Positions 7,613 through 16,278 of a stretch of 64,000 bases of DNA are shown in pieces; position 1 is the first letter of the stretch; each line of letters opens with the position of its first letter. This stretch comes from Anaerolinea thermophila (GTDB lineage: Bacteria > Chloroflexota > Anaerolineae > Anaerolineales > Anaerolineaceae). Where the stretch lies: assembly GCF_020723905.1 (NCBI RefSeq), contig NZ_DYHZ01000001.1, positions 578,484-642,483 on the forward strand, in the 5' to 3' direction. The position numbers and the translations under genes are program-made. Under the pieces are notes generated by a model, which saw only the letters and a list, made by a program, of their open reading frames with translations, did not search any database and was not told the origin of the DNA.

Positions 7613-8086
7613 GATGTTATCCCTGAGAGGAGGGGGGCACGCCTGCTTTACCTGCTCATACCAGCCAGTGCGCTCCGGTGTAAAGACATCAAAATCAGGC
7701 ACATAAGGTTTGATATCCAGCAAAGGGGTGCCATCCAGCACATCCACTCCTTGAATGCGCAAATGGCGGTCCTGCCGTTCCAGCAAACGCACTACCGAAA
7801 TCCCTATCGGGTTTGGACGGCAGGGATAACGGGTAGCGAATAACCCGGTCTCAAAGTCTGCCAGGAATGGTTTAACCTTCAGGCGCACCCCGGCAGGCGC
7901 ACGGTGCCAGACGTATAGCAGGATGAGATGTGAGAATCCCTCTATGCCCTCCAACCCCTCGGCATATTCGGGATAGACTTCCACCCAGCCTTCGGCATTC
8001 GAACGGCTGGACTGAATGGGGGTATCTTCAGGATCCTGATAGGGAGAATGGATGAGACCAATCGGTTTGAGTTCAGGCAGATTCAT
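7469..8086 (-). CDS. trmO: TrmO/TsaA-family tRNA methyltransferase, reading through in frame into modA
   Basis: Residues 1 to about 157 are a complete TsaA/TrmO domain: LKPIGLIHSPYQ, then GFSHLILLYVWHRA, ATRYPCRPNPIGISVVRL (the RPNPIG SAM-binding signature) and VDVLDGTPLLDIKPYVPDFD. Family members N6-methylate t6A37 in tRNA using SAM. The start at 8086 has AAGGTGA upstream. There is no stop before modA; the frame runs through modA's ATG (residue 159) and ends at modA's premature TAG, giving 205 residues with a useless 47-residue lipoprotein-signal tail. A G6 tract at 7632-7637 lies just before the junction. One base fewer there would end trmO at a TGA overlapping modA's ATG; one more would end it at a TAA just upstream. 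The fusion may therefore be an indel, natural or a sequencing error. Confidence 0.85.
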   Translation of the reverse strand: MNLPELKPIGLIHSPYQDPEDTPIQSSRSNAEGWVEVYPEYAEGLEGIEGFSHLILLYVWHRAPAGVRLKVKPFLADFETGLFATRYPCRPNPIGISVVRLLERQDRHLRIQGVDVLDGTPLLDIKPYVPDFDVFTPERTGWYEQVKQACPPPLRDNIMKTLKGLLLGFVLSGCQAVTGAPSPSQPVELVVFAAGSLTEAFTESG

Positions 8087-8339
8087 GACATCACCTTGAT
8101 TTGAAACACTCACTGAATGAGTACAAGTTTATTCCGTTTCATTCTCTTTGGGAAGGGGTTCTCCAGAAAATTCGGATCCAAACCGGAATACCAGATACGC
8201 TGTTTCCTCGCTCTGTCTCGCAAAGGTTAATGTCTTGTAAACGATGCCCGTTATATCTGTGTTTTTTATTTCTGTGGAAATACAATAAAGCAAACAACAC
8301 ATTACCCCAATTTTCTTATGGAAGGGAATTTACACTTCT

Positions 8340-9158
8340 ATGGGAACCTCCCTGGCGACTCGCAAATGGTTTACTCCATTGATGTATTTTCTTCTGGTAA
8401 TTGTTGCTTTTCTTCCCCTATCTACCGAACAGCCATACGATCCACGAAACACCTCAGAAGTTATTTTTGAAATTCTCAGCCACGCGCTTGTTCCTTACGC
8501 TGGCTGGGGGCTTCCTTTTCACCTCCTCACTTTGCTGGTGATTGGTATTGCCATCTGGAAACCCTCCACGGGCGGAAGGTTTGTTGCCGGATATTTTGGG
8601 CTGAACTATCTGATCATTGCTTTCACCCAGACTCGCGCGCTGACCCCAACCTACGGGTACGCAGTGCACACCGGGGCACTGATTGCAGAGGTTTTTCTGG
8701 GGGTGCTCTGGTTATGGGTGGCATGGAAAGGGAAACTCATCCTGTCCTTTAAAAACATACCGTTCTGGCGCTGGTTATTTCTGCCATTCGCTCTCTTATC
8801 TTTCTGGGTTCCCATGACCATGGAAGGGAGCAGAGCGGTCCCATATTTCAACCCGATTCTTCTTCTCACTTCAGCCGACTACGCACTGGCGTACTGTTTC
8901 ATGACCCCCGTATTTCTCTTCCTGCTCATTCTTGCCTACCCACATGTGGATGTGCTGGCACTGCGGCTGACGGCGTTCAACGCGCTGCTGTACGCACTGT
9001 TTAACCTCAACCACTGGGCTGTTCCCGACCGCATCTGGCTGGGGGTCATGCACCTGCCTTTGCTGGTCCTCTCGCTGGTCGCGCTGATTCTGGCGCACAA
9101 ACGCCCTGTCCAACCGGTTGCATTTCAGCCCGGGGGTGTCTATAATGGGAATGGATGA
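8340..9158 (+). CDS. Polytopic membrane protein of unknown function
   Basis: A 272-residue protein with about seven or eight hydrophobic segments, among them FTPLMYFLLVIVAFLPL, PFHLLTLLVIGIAIW, LIAEVFLGVLWLWVAW, WLFLPFALLSFWVPM, ALAYCFMTPVFLFLLILAY and LPLLVLSLVALILAH. Start ATG at 8340 follows GAAGGGAAT. I do not recognise the family. The 250 bases upstream contain no gene and look AT-rich. It is followed by a hairpin terminator at 9223, so it is likely a single-gene unit, independent of the aldolase/phosphatase gene beyond. Confidence 0.75.
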   Translation: MGTSLATRKWFTPLMYFLLVIVAFLPLSTEQPYDPRNTSEVIFEILSHALVPYAGWGLPFHLLTLLVIGIAIWKPSTGGRFVAGYFGLNYLIIAFTQTRALTPTYGYAVHTGALIAEVFLGVLWLWVAWKGKLILSFKNIPFWRWLFLPFALLSFWVPMTMEGSRAVPYFNPILLLTSADYALAYCFMTPVFLFLLILAYPHVDVLALRLTAFNALLYALFNLNHWAVPDRIWLGVMHLPLLVLSLVALILAHKRPVQPVAFQPGGVYNGNG

Positions 9159-9222
9159 AGCCTGCGCCCCACACTTTTTGATGATCGAGTCCGGATACAC
9201 AGTCTGGGGTAAGCATGATCGG

Positions 9223-9256
9223 GACCGTCTGCGAACTGTGCAGACGGTCTTTTTTT
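9223..9256 (+). terminator. Intrinsic terminator after the membrane protein gene
   Basis: Ten-base perfect stem GACCGTCTGC / GCAGACGGTC (9223-9232 and 9240-9249), seven-base loop, then seven T residues. It lies 65 bases after the stop at 9158 and only about 30 bases before the next start. Confidence 0.88.
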
Positions 9257-9284
9257 GAGCCAGTTCACCGAGGGGAGGTGTGAG

Positions 9285-10394
9285 ATGTCTGAAAAACTCA
9301 CTCTGAGCGTGATTAAAGCCGACGTAGGGGGTTTTGTGGGGCACTCTGCCATTCATCCAGACCTCATCACCACTGCCCACAACGCCCTTGAGGAAGCCCG
9401 GCAGAAAGGCTGGTTGATTGATTTCCACGTCACCGCCTGCGGAGACGACCTGCAGTTGATCATGACCCACACCCACGGAGTGGACAACGAAGATACTCAC
9501 CGTCTGGCGTGGCAGGTCTTTGAGCGCTGTACTGCCATCGCCCGGAAACTTAAACTGTACGGCGCCGGACAGGATTTGCTTGCAGATGCCTTCTCGGGCA
9601 ACGTGCGTGGCATGGGACCCGGGGTCGCTGAGATGGAACTGCATGAGCGCGAGTCTGAGCCGGTTATCATCTTCATGGCAGATAAGACCTCAGCCGGGGC
9701 ATGGAACCTGCCGCTCTTCCGCATGTTTGCCGACCCGTTCAACACCGCCGGGCTGGTCATCTCGCCAAGCATGCACGAGGGCTTCCGCTTCGAGGTGCAC
9801 GATGTGAAACTCCACAAACGTATCTTCTTCGACACCCCCGCGGAGATGTACGACCTGCTGGTGTTCATCGGCGCATCGGGGCGGTACGTCATCAAAGCCG
9901 TGTACACTCGCGACGGCGAGGTTGGCGCCGTTTCATCCACCCAGCGCCTGGCATTGATTGCCGGGAAGTACGTTGGCAAAGATGATCCCGTGTGCATTGT
10001 GCGCAGCCAGGGCAAGTTCCCCGCAGTGGGAGAAGTGCTGGAGCCGTTCACCATGCCGCACATCGTAGAAGGGTGGATGCGCGGATCGCACTACGGTCCG
10101 CTCATGCCTGTGCCGGTGCGTCAGGCAACACCCAGCCGCTTCGATGGTCCCCCGCGGGTGGTAGCGCTGGGCTTCCAACTGGCGCATGGTATGCTCATCG
10201 GTCCACGGGACCTGTTCGATGATCCCGGCTTTGACGAAGTACGCCGCCAGGTTAACGTGCTGGCAGATCAACTGCGGCGGCATGGTCCCTTTGAGCCGCA
10301 CCGCCTGCCCATGGATGAAATGGAATACACCACCCTGCCGCAGGTGATGGAGAAACTGGCAGAACGCTGGGAAGCCCTGCCCGACGAAGGGTAA
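9285..10394 (+). CDS. fbp: Bifunctional fructose 1,6-bisphosphate aldolase/phosphatase (type V FBPase)
   Basis: A 369-residue member of the archaeal-type FBPA/P family. Metal-site sequence SVIKADVGGFVGH (Asp13, His20) and the signature LLADAFSGNVRGMGPG are present. RYVIKAVYTR contains Tyr201 and Lys204, spaced like the aldolase Tyr and the Schiff-base Lys of the Sulfolobus enzyme; EMEYTT near the end supplies the further conserved Tyr348. The enzyme condenses glyceraldehyde-3-phosphate and dihydroxyacetone phosphate and dephosphorylates the product to fructose 6-phosphate, making gluconeogenesis one-way. It is found in archaea and deep-branching, mostly thermophilic bacteria. Start ATG at 9285 follows AGGGGAGGTG. 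Single-gene unit between two hairpins. Confidence 0.95.
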   Translation: MSEKLTLSVIKADVGGFVGHSAIHPDLITTAHNALEEARQKGWLIDFHVTACGDDLQLIMTHTHGVDNEDTHRLAWQVFERCTAIARKLKLYGAGQDLLADAFSGNVRGMGPGVAEMELHERESEPVIIFMADKTSAGAWNLPLFRMFADPFNTAGLVISPSMHEGFRFEVHDVKLHKRIFFDTPAEMYDLLVFIGASGRYVIKAVYTRDGEVGAVSSTQRLALIAGKYVGKDDPVCIVRSQGKFPAVGEVLEPFTMPHIVEGWMRGSHYGPLMPVPVRQATPSRFDGPPRVVALGFQLAHGMLIGPRDLFDDPGFDEVRRQVNVLADQLRRHGPFEPHRLPMDEMEYTTLPQVMEKLAERWEALPDEG

Positions 10395-10420
10395 CAGCAC
10401 AACCTCTTTTCCTCATATCA

Positions 10421-10455
10421 GCAGGGGAGATAGTTCTTTTGCCTATCTCCCCTGC
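10421..10455. terminator. Hairpin between convergent genes
   Basis: Perfect 13-bp stem (10421-10433 / 10443-10455) with a T-rich nine-base loop, midway between the fbp stop and the stop of the convergent SRPBCC gene. There is no clear T tract on either side, so it may act as a bidirectional or rho-assisted terminator or an RNA 3'-end stabiliser. Confidence 0.65.
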
Positions 10456-10479
10456 TTGCAGGTAATATGGTTTCAACGG

Positions 10480-10932
10480 TTACACCGTTCCCTCCTCACA
10501 CAAAATTTTGAGGTTTTCCAGGGTTTGTTCCATCGCGCGTTCCTGCATGCGTTCCACCAGAAGACGATTGGCAACCCGTCCCAACACTGCACCGGGAAGG
10601 GTGTAATCAATCGTGACGGTCACTTCCGTTCCTCCGTTTTTAGGGAGGTAATCCCAGGTCTGCTCGCCATCCAGGGGACCTTCGATTTTCCCCCTCCATC
10701 TGGCACCATTTGGACCAATGGAATCTTCCAAAACCCGACTGGTGACCGGGAAACGCACCCCCGCCATCAGATAATGGTGCTTTACCACCGTTCCAACCTC
10801 CCCCTGTCCGGTAACTTCTTCCGCCTCACTGAGACCGGCATAGAAAGTCGCCCAGCGGTTCGGATCCCTTGCTATTGCGTACACTTTCTCCACAGGGGCA
10901 TGAATGATAATACTTTTCTTCACGTGCGCCAT
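10480..10932 (-). CDS. SRPBCC (START/polyketide cyclase-like) protein
   Basis: A 150-residue protein with the helix-grip fold pattern: VKKSIIIHAPVEKVYAIARDPNRWATFYAGL at the start, a run of beta strands (GTVVKHHYLMAGVRFPVTSRVLE, ARWRGKIEGPLDGEQTWDYLPK, GTEVTVTIDYTLP) and a long C-terminal helix (VANRLLVERMQERAMEQTLENLKILCEE). Such proteins bind hydrophobic ligands in a cavity, and the exact role cannot be read. Start follows GAGAGAGTC. A small ABM-like gene lies 91 bases upstream on the same strand; the two may form an operon. Confidence 0.82.
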   Translation of the reverse strand: MAHVKKSIIIHAPVEKVYAIARDPNRWATFYAGLSEAEEVTGQGEVGTVVKHHYLMAGVRFPVTSRVLEDSIGPNGARWRGKIEGPLDGEQTWDYLPKNGGTEVTVTIDYTLPGAVLGRVANRLLVERMQERAMEQTLENLKILCEEGTV

Positions 10933-11023
10933 GACTCTCTCCTTTCGGACAAAAATGGATAACCAGAGGCAATCTTCTTGAGAAGGTCAAAGTTGTCCTC
11001 TGTATTCAGTCATTTGGCTTTGC

Positions 11024-11344
11024 CTATTTTCCAGGACGAATCGGTGCCGGCACAGCGGGTGAGGGACCCCACAGTTCGCCAACGGCATTGAGGGTCACTC
11101 CGTACAGTTCACCAAGCACTTTTTGATTTTCCTCATGGGTAAACCAGGCTGACCAGTCCAGTAAACTGGCAAACTCATATGTAGCCACAATCTGAGAAGT
11201 CCCCAGCAATCCGCGGTAGCCTCGAAATTCCACCACACCCGGAACCGCCAGTGTGCGCGGGATCACGCCGTTCAACCAGTTGTAATAGGCATCTTGTTTC
11301 TCAGGGTGGATATTCCACTTCACCACATACAGGATCATCGCCAT
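11024..11344 (-). CDS. Small dimeric alpha-beta barrel protein (ABM/monooxygenase-like)
   Basis: A 106-residue protein resembling antibiotic-biosynthesis-monooxygenase (ABM) or NIPSNAP-like folds: MILYVVKWNIHPEKQDAYYNWLNGVIPRTLAVPGVVEFRGY is the typical strand-helix-strand start, with a second set around SQIVATYEFASLLDWSAWFTHEEN. An ATG two codons downstream (11338) has better spacing from the strong AAAGGAGGTGA, so the true protein may start MILYVV. No catalytic residues can be assigned. It may share a transcript with the SRPBCC gene. The 226 bases upstream hold a hairpin (11420-11446) but no gene. Confidence 0.75.
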   Translation of the reverse strand: MAMILYVVKWNIHPEKQDAYYNWLNGVIPRTLAVPGVVEFRGYRGLLGTSQIVATYEFASLLDWSAWFTHEENQKVLGELYGVTLNAVGELWGPSPAVPAPIRPGK

Positions 11345-11570
11345 TCACCTCCTTTCTATAGAAACGTCCGGGAGACGGGGCTTCAACAAGGTGAGGGGGC
11401 TCCTTCCCGACCCGATCTTTTTCAAGGGTCCTTCTCATCCTTGAAACCTTTTCCAATTCCGTCATGAACACGGGTGGAGGAAGAAGTGTTCCAGTATCTG
11501 CCTCTCATCCCTCTGAAAAGCAGAATACCTCATCCCTGTCCACAAACTGGCTACAAAAAAGTTGACTCGC

Positions 11571-14500
11571 TTAATGGAATAACGGCAGTTTTCGCATGAG
11601 ATAACCTTCACGCCGGGAAGGCTCAGAGATGCACCGGGACTTCTTCTCTACCAGAGACCTGCCCTGCTGAAGGAACACATGCGCTTCTTCGACCCGTCCC
11701 AGGGCTTGTAACACCTTTGCATGGCTTTGAACCACTTCTTCAGTGGGAATCCATCCTTCATACGCTTGAGGGAGGAGATGGACTGCCCGAGAAGTGTGTT
11801 GTACTGCAGATCCCAGATTGTTCTGCGCCAGTAAAGTGAGTCCCTTTTCCATCTCTGCCCACATTTCGCAAACGGGAAGGGTAAACCGTTGAGCAACGCT
11901 CAACGCTTCATCGGAATAAGCCAGCGCATTCAGAAAATGCCCGGTTTCTCGTTCCACGCGAGCCAGCGCCGATAACCCTGCCGCCAGATTCTCGGCACAT
12001 TCGCTCTGGCGCGCCAATTGTACGGCTTCTTCCAATGCCTGTCGGGCTGATTCAGGACGAAGATCATCAAGTTCCACCAGTCCCAGCCCAATCAGCGCTT
12101 CAGCCAGACGACGCCGATGATTCACCACACGGGCACCGTCAACGGCATTCTGGAATCGGGCACGCGCTTCAGAAACTTCGCCCAGGTGGCACAAAGCAAA
12201 TCCCCAGCCAATTTCAGCCGCCACCCTGCCATGCACCTGAAACACCGACTGATGTAATGGGACTGTTTGCTGAAAGCACTCTATAGCCGCCGTATAATCC
12301 CCCTGATACAGTTTCCAGCAACCTGAGTACATACGGGCATAAAATTCGGCAGGTTGAGCGCTGATCCGATGAGCCAGTTCGAGGCTCTGTTCTAAATAGG
12401 CTTTTGCCTCTTTGAAATGTCCCAGTTTCAAATGCAAGAATCCCAGATCCAGTTCAGCCCATGCCATGCCATTAAAGTCTTTCACCATCTGATGACAACG
12501 CAAAGCGTTTTTCTGATGCACCAGCGCCTGAGTATATTCCCCCTGATGCAGAAACATATATCCAAGATGATGCTCAATGGGTCCCTGCACTGCCGGATCA
12601 GGATCCGGTCCCGCCATACGCTGAGCCGCGTAAAGCGCAGAAAAGCCCGCCCGGGGTTGCCCTAAAAAGTAGTGAGCAAAGGCAACCTCAACAAAAAGAA
12701 GCGCCAGGGTTGAGGCAGAGGCAGTAGACAAACCGTCTACAGAGAAAGCGTGGATTCCCTCCTCAGCAAGGGCAACGGCTTTTTCATATTGACCACCGAG
12801 ATTAAGGTAGCGAACCTGAGAGAGCAAAGCAAGAAGGGATAAGTTCCTTTCTGGTAATTTTTCAGCCAGGAGGCTTACCGCTTTCAGGTCGGCATCTCGA
12901 TCGGCAAGTCTTCCCTGGAGGTAGTCATGTTGAGCCCGCTTGAGCAGGATGTTGCCGCGCTTCAGGATGAGATCGGGTTGCGTTTCGTGCGGGTCAAGTT
13001 TGTCTAACAGAGCAAGCATACGGTTCTGAAATTGTTCGGTTTCTTTCCAGGCAAACAATGCCTCGGCTTGCCGGGCTGCCTGTTCATAGAAGAACAGGGC
13101 TTGTCTGGTTTCTCCACCAAGATCAAAGTGACGTGCCAGCACGCCTGCATCATCAGGCGTTAATCGCACCAGCATCCATCCGGCACGACGATGAAGCAGT
13201 TGACGACGGACCGGACTCAGCGCCTCATCCACCGCCCGTTGGACCAGTTCATGGTGGAACCGGTATTCCGAACCCTGCTCCACCAGTAATTCTCGATCGA
13301 CAAGTTCATCCAGCCCATTCACCACTTCCATCTCGCGGCGCCCTGCGATGCCCCGAACAAGATCAAAAGGAAAAGCAGAACCGGCAATTGCCCCGGCTTC
13401 CAGAACCTGCCGTGCCACCGAACTCAGTCGTTGAACGCGCGACATGATCACATCTCGAACAGTGTCTGGCAGAGGAATCCCCATCTCCACACCCCGTTGC
13501 TCGGGCTGCCATCCTCTCTCCATCATGGCTTTAAGCACTTCCAGAAGGAAAAACGGGTTTCCCCCTGTGGCAGACTGGAGGTGTTCGGCAAATTCATGCA
13601 TGTCAACAGGAAAATCGCCTCTTAAATGAGAAAGGAGAAGAAGGATTGAAGGGGTATCCAGTCCTGTAATTTGAAGTTCGGAGAGAACCCGCACGTTCTG
13701 CAATTCTTGCCGCAATTGCAGGACGGTGTCCGCTTCCTCACGGCGATAGGTCCCCAGAACCAGCACACGATTCCCGCGGATCTGGCGTCCCAGATAAGCC
13801 AGCCAGTCCAGAGTGGCGCTATCTGCCCAGTGAAGGTCTTCCAGACAAAGGATCAGGGAAGAATACGAACGCAAAAACATTGGAGAAGTGGATAACCCGA
13901 TCACAATCTGTACCAGCGCCTCGAATAACCGGCTTCTGGCTTCCTCCGATGCTGCTGGCAGGGGAAGGGGAAGATCGGGGTACAGACTGCGCAGTTCCGG
14001 AAGAACCCGGGATACTTCCACCAGCCAGACACGATCCAGAGCACGGGGTAACCACTGGAAGAGCAATTCTGGATCACCTTTCCCGGTCTGGCTCCAGAGA
14101 CCTCGCAGGGCTTGAATAATGGGAAAGTAAGGAAGTGTTCGTGCCTCTGGAAATGCAGAACCCATTAAGACGGCTGTATCCGTACCCAGACGAGCCAGAA
14201 ACTCTTGAAGCAAGCGAGATTTGCCCATGCCCGCTTCCCCGGAGATGAAGATCACCTTTTTGTTACCTCCCAGGGCTTCCTGGGCTGTTTTTTCAAGCCA
14301 CTCCAGCGCCTGAGAACGACCGATGAGCGGCACCCTTATCCCTGGAGAGGGTTTCCAGGCAGGCTGGACGACCTTCCTGAGCGAGAACCGTTTTTCTAAA
14401 ACATCCTGATAAGCGGTACGCGTTTCGGGAAGTGGACTGACGCCCAGTTCCCGCTCCAGCACACGGGCGCAGATTTCAAACTGGCGCATTGCGGCGTTGC

Positions 14501-15203
14501 GATTACCCGTGGCTGCATACAGTCCAATTAATCGGCGATGGATATCCTCGGCAAGCGGATCGGTATCCAGATAACGCCGGGCATAGCGTATCGCCGCCTC
14601 TAAATTTCCCTGCTCAGAAGCGCATTCGAGGAGAAATTCCAAACCTGAGAGGTAGATGCGTTCCAGCGAATATCTCTGCTGTGTCATCCATTCTTCAAAT
14701 TCGGCGCAGTCGGGGAGGGAAAACCCCTCCAGAAACAGCCCTCGATAAAGATTCACTCCCTGTTCAACAGAAGTTCTGTCTACCCGGGTGGGTTGACCAC
14801 CCTCATCCCGCAACAGATCATGAGGGCGCTGCGCGGTCAGACCCGCACAGAGGGGCTCAAACGTTGCCACATCCGACCATACCCGCTGAGGATTCAACCC
14901 AACCTGATCATCTTCCAGGACGAAAAACTGCGGTGCCGGTAAAGCGAGATGCAGATGGGTGATCAGGTGGCTGAGATGACGACGCGCGGATGTTTCCGCT
15001 TCATCTGCCCAGAACAAATAACACAGCCGCTCTCTCGGAATGGGTTGCATGTCTGTAGCCAGACGATATAACAACGCACGCGCCTGACGGCGAGTAATGG
15101 ATAAAGTGCCCTCTGCACCTTCTACCCGGGGAGGTCCTAAAAGAAAAATGCGCAGGTCTGGTGAGCCCTTCGATACAAGCCCCATTTTTTCTTGAACGAC
15201 CAC
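11571..15203 (-). CDS. Large SARP-type regulator: winged helix + BTAD + AAA ATPase + TPR repeats
   Basis: About 1210 residues. In order: an OmpR-like DNA-binding domain (LRIFLLGPPRVEG, then RRQARALLYRLATDM), a BTAD helical domain (GVNLYRGLFLEGFSLPDCAEFEEWMTQQR, through PLAEDIHRRLIGLYAATGNRNAAMRQFEICARVLERELGV), an AAA ATPase (Walker A ISGEAGMGKSRLLQEF, Walker B SSLILCLEDLHWADS), a winged-helix region and, from about residue 700, many TPR-like helical pairs (for example YEKAVALAEEGIHAF, YTQALVHQKNALR, FKEAKAYLEQSLELAHR). This is the layout of AfsR/MalT-like signal-sensing activators. I choose a GTG at 15203 because GGGGGGAG precedes it; an ATG at 15185 and ORF extension to 15308 are alternatives. 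Monocistronic. Target genes are unknown. Confidence 0.88.
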   Translation of the reverse strand: MVVQEKMGLVSKGSPDLRIFLLGPPRVEGAEGTLSITRRQARALLYRLATDMQPIPRERLCYLFWADEAETSARRHLSHLITHLHLALPAPQFFVLEDDQVGLNPQRVWSDVATFEPLCAGLTAQRPHDLLRDEGGQPTRVDRTSVEQGVNLYRGLFLEGFSLPDCAEFEEWMTQQRYSLERIYLSGLEFLLECASEQGNLEAAIRYARRYLDTDPLAEDIHRRLIGLYAATGNRNAAMRQFEICARVLERELGVSPLPETRTAYQDVLEKRFSLRKVVQPAWKPSPGIRVPLIGRSQALEWLEKTAQEALGGNKKVIFISGEAGMGKSRLLQEFLARLGTDTAVLMGSAFPEARTLPYFPIIQALRGLWSQTGKGDPELLFQWLPRALDRVWLVEVSRVLPELRSLYPDLPLPLPAASEEARSRLFEALVQIVIGLSTSPMFLRSYSSLILCLEDLHWADSATLDWLAYLGRQIRGNRVLVLGTYRREEADTVLQLRQELQNVRVLSELQITGLDTPSILLLLSHLRGDFPVDMHEFAEHLQSATGGNPFFLLEVLKAMMERGWQPEQRGVEMGIPLPDTVRDVIMSRVQRLSSVARQVLEAGAIAGSAFPFDLVRGIAGRREMEVVNGLDELVDRELLVEQGSEYRFHHELVQRAVDEALSPVRRQLLHRRAGWMLVRLTPDDAGVLARHFDLGGETRQALFFYEQAARQAEALFAWKETEQFQNRMLALLDKLDPHETQPDLILKRGNILLKRAQHDYLQGRLADRDADLKAVSLLAEKLPERNLSLLALLSQVRYLNLGGQYEKAVALAEEGIHAFSVDGLSTASASTLALLFVEVAFAHYFLGQPRAGFSALYAAQRMAGPDPDPAVQGPIEHHLGYMFLHQGEYTQALVHQKNALRCHQMVKDFNGMAWAELDLGFLHLKLGHFKEAKAYLEQSLELAHRISAQPAEFYARMYSGCWKLYQGDYTAAIECFQQTVPLHQSVFQVHGRVAAEIGWGFALCHLGEVSEARARFQNAVDGARVVNHRRRLAEALIGLGLVELDDLRPESARQALEEAVQLARQSECAENLAAGLSALARVERETGHFLNALAYSDEALSVAQRFTLPVCEMWAEMEKGLTLLAQNNLGSAVQHTSRAVHLLPQAYEGWIPTEEVVQSHAKVLQALGRVEEAHVFLQQGRSLVEKKSRCISEPSRREGYLMRKLPLFH

Positions 15204-15702
15204 GAGTCTCCCCCCATTGAACATCCCACTGAGCGCCTTGAACCCTCCTCTCTTTTTCAGAGGGGTCAAAATCCCACCCTCTCTGAGAGAAGTGCCGGGA
15301 CCACCCAATGACGAAAGACAAGCCTGTGCTTCTCTCTTCTATCCATGAAGGCACAAGCCTGTTGGTATCTTCTTTGTTCGATTGGAATTTTTCGACGGCT
15401 GATTGATGGGTTTCAAACAAAATTTCGTGAAAGCAGGACCTGCATTATCGCAGAATTAATTTTCCCAACCTCTTCCCATGCAGTACAAAGCATGTGCCTT
15501 TCTTTGAAGACCACCTTCAGAGTAACACGAACGCGAAGGAATTTCAAGAAGGATTCCGCCTCAGCCATGCCGGGTATCAGCCAGCGCAAACATAGATTCT
15601 ATGCCTGTCGAATGTACCAGATGCTATTTTTCACCCACATTCTCAAAATTGTGATAAAAATGAGAACGTTTCCAAAACTCATTTTCCGGGGGCAGTGAAG
15701 GC
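15204..15702. other. Intergenic region between divergent SARP regulator and hpt genes
   Basis: About 500 bases without a convincing gene; the ORFs present lack ribosome binding sites and family features. Notable items: a direct repeat of ACAAGCCTGT at 15318-15327 and 15353-15362, 35 bases apart, and an inverted repeat TTCTCA/TGAGAA (15640-15645 and 15661-15666) in an AT-rich segment just upstream of hpt that probably carries the hpt promoter. Both are weak signals. Confidence 0.5.
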
Positions 15703-16266
15703 ATGGGACTTCCTTACCATTTCCGTTACGACTTTCTGGACCGGGTGCTGATTACACCTGAACAAATTGAACAGCGCGTCGCTGAACTGGGCGAGCAGAT
15801 CACACAGGATTATCTCGATTCGGAGAAACTGATGCTTCTGGGGCTGTTACGCGGCAGTGTCATGTTCATTACCGACCTGATGCGCCACATCCGCCGCCCG
15901 CTCACCATGGACTTCATGGCAGTTTCTTCGTACTCGGGCACCGAATCGACCGGCTTTGTCCGCATTGACCACGACCACAAAGCCAGCATTGCCGGATGGG
16001 ATGTCATTCTGGTGGATGACATCGTCGACTCGGGGTACACCCTGTGGATGGTGCGGAAACTTTTGTTAGACCGCAACCCACACAGTCTGAAAGTCTGCGC
16101 TTTGCTGGATAAACCCGAACGCCATAAGTACCCCATTCCGATTGATTACTGCGGGTTCACCATTCCCGACGAATTTGTGGTAGGCTACGGGCTGGATATT
16201 GATGAAAAAGGGCGCAATCTGCCCTATATTGCTTCAGTAGATTTAAAGAAATATCGCAAGGAATAG
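15703..16266 (+). CDS. hpt: Hypoxanthine phosphoribosyltransferase
   Basis: A 187-residue purine salvage enzyme that converts hypoxanthine or guanine and PRPP to IMP or GMP. The PRPP-binding signature VILVDDIVDSGYT is intact, with the preceding hood loop region MAVSSYSGTESTG and the flexible first half LLRGSVMFITDLMRHI. The C-terminal DEFVVGYGLDIDEKGRNLPYI is the base-binding segment typical of HPRT. Length matches bacterial HPRTs. It heads a tight run of four plus-strand genes (aldo-keto reductase 12 bases later, GNAT, HD phosphohydrolase), probably one transcript. Confidence 0.96.
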   Translation: MGLPYHFRYDFLDRVLITPEQIEQRVAELGEQITQDYLDSEKLMLLGLLRGSVMFITDLMRHIRRPLTMDFMAVSSYSGTESTGFVRIDHDHKASIAGWDVILVDDIVDSGYTLWMVRKLLLDRNPHSLKVCALLDKPERHKYPIPIDYCGFTIPDEFVVGYGLDIDEKGRNLPYIASVDLKKYRKE

Positions 16267-16278
16267 GAGGACACAACC

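Noticed and set aside
8101-8382. 93-codon frame between trmO and the membrane protein gene
   Set aside because: It overlaps the start of the clear downstream gene, lacks a ribosome binding site and has no family features.
10421-10455. Hairpin after fbp considered as a riboswitch or attenuator
   Set aside because: It lies between two converging stop codons and has no downstream gene to control; an end-of-transcript structure is more likely.
15309-15700. A 117-codon open frame (15345-15698) ahead of hpt
   Set aside because: No ribosome binding site, basic low-quality composition, no recognisable motif and AT-rich promoter-like end; treated as intergenic.
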